Source of the DNA: Pipra filicauda
Lineage: Eukaryota > Chordata > Aves > Passeriformes > Pipridae
Assembly: GCF_003945595.2 (NCBI RefSeq)
Contig: NW_024104312.1
Coordinates: 1,302,001 to 1,366,000, forward strand
DNA length: 64,000 bases
Direction of reading: 5' to 3'
The first letter of the stretch is position 1. Every line of letters starts with the position of its first letter. The notes under the pieces are model-generated. The model was not told where the DNA came from and did not search any database. It saw only the letters and a list, made by a program, of their open reading frames with translations. Below are positions 61,623 through 64,000 of the stretch, one piece after another. A program made the position numbers and the translations under genes.

Positions 61623-62231
61623 CTTGCTGTGGACATTCCAACTGTCAAGGGTTACATTAAATAGAGCCTTTAGTGCCTCAATGGCACAGTCTGTCTCTTG
61701 CAAAGATAGAGGAGGCCTGTCACGATCTTCCGCTGCTTTATATTCTTCTGTCCATCTTACACTCAGGGAACTTTCCAAAGCCTGAGTCAAAACTTGCACC
61801 CCTTGTAGTTCCTGACGCAACTGTGATCTAATATCTGTGTGCAGAAGTGACAAGAGGAAGAGCAGACGCAAATCAAAGCATTTAATGTCATCAACGCACT
61901 GCTGGTCCTTACATTTTTGCAGAAGATTGCAGAGCGTTGCTGCAAGATTCAGTTCAAAACTGAGCTGCTGTGCAACTGAACTATTAAAAATTATGTTACA
62001 GAGGCATTTTAAAGCTTCTACTATAACAGGAAATTCAGACACTCTCTCCAAAGGATCTTCCACATTGTCCAGCTTTGCTAGCCTCATAAGGATCTGCATG
62101 TTCCTCTTTGTGGTTACAGGCACTAAAACCTTCTTGTCCCTGGAGAGAATCCGGAGGGCCTCCAGGCAGGCAACTTGACATGACGTTTTTGTGTCTTTTT
62201 CAAGGATGTTTAGAATTCCCTCACACAGTTT
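61623..62231 (-). CDS. RIC8B: RIC8B large N-terminal coding exon (probably exon 2)
   Basis: The exon has 609 bp, 203 whole codons in phase 0. The acceptor GCCTAG is at 62233-62232 and the donor AAG|GTAAGG has the exon ending at 61623. It begins [20 protein letters not shown] and runs through [60 protein letters not shown] and [20 protein letters not shown]. All of these align with human RIC8B in order (for example [24 protein letters not shown] is shared). It encodes the first half of the armadillo-like superhelix, whose concave face binds the G-alpha C terminus. The residues just before it, from the initiator Met to about 44, must be in an exon beyond 64000. Confidence 0.98.
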
Positions 62232-64000
62232 CTAGGCAAACACAAACAAAAAAGGAACAGTTTTAGTGTCAAAATATTGATGGCAATAAGAAACTACTTT
62301 TGCTAAGCTTCCATATAACTTCTGAGTTTCCAGCTGACTTGAGAAACTAGGTATTCCATAGTAGCTCTTCAAAATATAAACTGTTACAAAAGGCCTCCAG
62401 AGAGCACCAAAAGCAGTTTTCCTCATGGATACAATCCAAATACATCAACATTTGCAAAAGCATTAAGCAAAATGGCAGATGCTATTCTCTATTGTCAAAA
62501 TTGCCGCTATTGTCAAAATACTTCCCTGATACTTTATACCCACAAGATTGCAGGGGTAAACATTAATCATTTAAATGCAGCATGAGAAAAATACAACACT
62601 CCAATAACCTGCAGGTCAGAACTGTAACATCTGAATTACAGAAGAATTACCTTTTATAAGACAGAAATGGACAATTAGATGATCAATTAATGGGCAGAAA
62701 AGACAGGACAGAAGAGATCGCTTGATGTGAGAGGACTCCATAGGATTTTTATGTCTTAAGCTCAGGACAACATTATTACTACTCTGGGGTACTAGAGTCA
62801 GAAGTACAGTTACAAAGAAGTTCCCAATACAATACAAACTGCACTGTACCACACAGAACACTGTTCCTCCACACTTCTCACCTCCCAAGCTTTGTGTCTT
62901 GACCATCAACATGAATAAATTACCAAAGAAGCCAGAGCAGCAACTGAGCTGAACAGCCCTAGTGCAGAAGTCTGCTTAAGACCTGAAATTCATATTGTGG
63001 TCTCAAGTAGTCTGTGTCATGTAAGTAATTACAAAAAGCATAGGAATCATAGTAAAGTATAAAACAGTTCTTGGGGAATGGTCTCTGGAATTTCATTTTT
63101 CGCCATCACCACCATAACGAAAAGGTGAGGAGCACAGAAGCCCATCAGCCTGACTCAAAGTTCAAAACAAAGGTTCCACTTAGGACATCCAAGCAAGTTT
63201 TGTTACTGTGATCGCTTACAACTAAAGCCAAAATAAAAAAATTAACAAAATCAACAACAAACATTAAGTCTACAGCAAATCTAGAACAGACACTCCAGAA
63301 GAATAAGGGAGAAAACAACACAAGTCTTCAACAATGTTAAAAGACAATCTGTAAACAAAGTCAGACAGTAGGAACTCTCAATATGATTTCTAGTATGCTT
63401 GTCCTGGGGTTAAGCCCACCCAAAAGCACCACCCAGACAACCAAGATCTTGACTGCATCTCCACAGCTCTGACTAGATTAATCCAGTAGAAAGTTTGAAA
63501 ACAAGGAATGAGCTCTACCTCTTACTATCGCAGAGGCAACAGGAGAAATCTTTATCAGAATATTAAAGACACGGCAATAGTATAAAAACCACATTTGACC
63601 ACCTGTACAGGCACAGAGGTACTTACCGTGGCTGGAAAAAGATACTCAAATACAAAGAGTGCTTCAACATTAACATAAGATCTCATACAGATCTATACAA
63701 CCCCCTGACTTAAGCATGGTATGCTAGATCTGCACTAAATGTTTCTGAAGGTGGCATCTTTGAAGTGTTTTTAAAAATGCCTAGGAAACAAAAAATGACA
63801 GTCCAGATCCACAGTCAATTACTTAGTCACAGCTCAACTTCTTACAAGAATTTTGTTTCTATTGCTAAGAGAGATTTCCATACAATTAACTGTGCTTTGC
63901 AAGCTGAAGCAACAGCCCTGAAGCCTGTTTGGTTTTGAGGAGTAACACAGAACTGAATGGACAGTTCACAGAACTCCAGGAAAATGCCAGTTTACTCTGT
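62232..64000 (-). other. RIC8B: RIC8B first intron, partial
   Basis: This is sequence upstream of the large N-terminal exon, up to the window end. It has no CpG island and no peptide resembling the RIC8B N terminus, so intron 1 continues outside. A strong donor-like site on minus (CACG|GTAAGTACC, exon side ending 63627) has no exon compatible with RIC8B. Confidence 0.85.

Larger units (their letters stand above)
41121..62231 (-). other. RIC8B: RIC8B gene, coding span in window (5' end beyond window)
   Basis: Eight coding exons on the minus strand join without a break to 1476 nt (491 codons plus stop). The protein matches human RIC8B (synembryn-B) throughout and clearly differs from RIC8A. 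RIC8B is a cytosolic chaperone that folds and stabilises G-alpha-s and G-alpha-olf and promotes GDP release, so it supports cAMP signalling and, in mammals, olfactory transduction. The fold is an armadillo/HEAT-like superhelix followed by a tail that embraces the G-alpha C terminus and Ras-like domain. With the missing first exon (about 44 residues) the full protein would be about 535 residues, within the known size range. All borders are AG/GT. Exon order is 61623-62231, 58926-59020, 54254-54407, 53846-53941, 51281-51425, 50983-51127, 49076-49195, 41121-41232. No frameshift or premature stop is seen. Confidence 0.97.

Noticed and set aside
63621..63640. Strong donor-like site on minus (CACG|GTAAGTACC) considered as the end of RIC8B exon 1
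   Set aside because: The exon at 62231 needs a phase-0 partner encoding the RIC8B N terminus. The codons before this site do not resemble it, and there is no CpG island or start codon in context.
1..64000. A new multi-gene system, CRISPR array, endogenous virus or tRNA/rRNA genes
   Set aside because: None of the expected signatures (regularly spaced repeats, LTR pairs with gag/pol frames, cloverleaf genes, gene clusters) could be seen. The window is explained by two vertebrate genes, introns and intergenic DNA.

Overview
The window is vertebrate nuclear DNA and most likely from a bird. The reasons are two fragments whose 3' ends match the avian LINE CR1 (complement near 5452, sense near 6931), compact introns, and exons of RIC8B and TMEM263 in the order and relative orientation I recall from human 12q23 and chicken chromosome 1 (RFX4 - RIC8B - TMEM263 - MTERF2 - CRY1). 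The species cannot be settled by reading alone. Nothing prokaryotic is present, and I see no CRISPR array, intact mobile element, tRNA or rRNA gene.

Two protein genes are supported, both on the minus strand. RIC8B (41121-62231) is represented by eight coding exons with consensus AG/GT borders and a continuous reading frame totalling 491 residues plus stop. Only the first coding exon (about 44 residues in human) is missing and must lie beyond base 64000. RIC8B is a chaperone and nucleotide exchange factor for G-alpha-s and G-alpha-olf subunits. TMEM263 is represented by its first coding exon (3949-4018, first 21 codons plus one base) and, 7.5-8 kb upstream, by a large CpG island (about 11540-12870) that is very probably its promoter. 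The rest of its coding sequence lies below base 1.

Layout: 1-3948 is a TMEM263 intron containing an unexplained gene-like, CpG-retaining block (about 1700-2290). 3949-4018 is the TMEM263 exon. 4019 to about 12200 is a TMEM263 intron with both CR1 pieces and a small quasi-palindrome. About 11540-12870 is the CpG island. About 12.9-40.8 kb is intergenic with no convincing gene. It holds a good CTCF-type motif (20037), a CpG cluster (22181), a nested inverted repeat beside a T22 run (23590-23781), a 49/48-bp tandem duplication (33672-33768) and AT-rich stretches that may be conserved non-coding elements. 40.8-62.2 kb is RIC8B. 62232-64000 is RIC8B intron 1.

The two genes are not an operon and have no obvious shared biochemical job; they are syntenic neighbours transcribed in the same direction. 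I did not find a new biological system. The strongest structural oddity is a perfect 33-bp-armed inverted repeat in the last RIC8B intron (48043-48132), overlapped by a second 20-bp inverted pairing. The most useful functional observation is that the 120-bp penultimate RIC8B exon is phase-symmetric and can be skipped without a frameshift.
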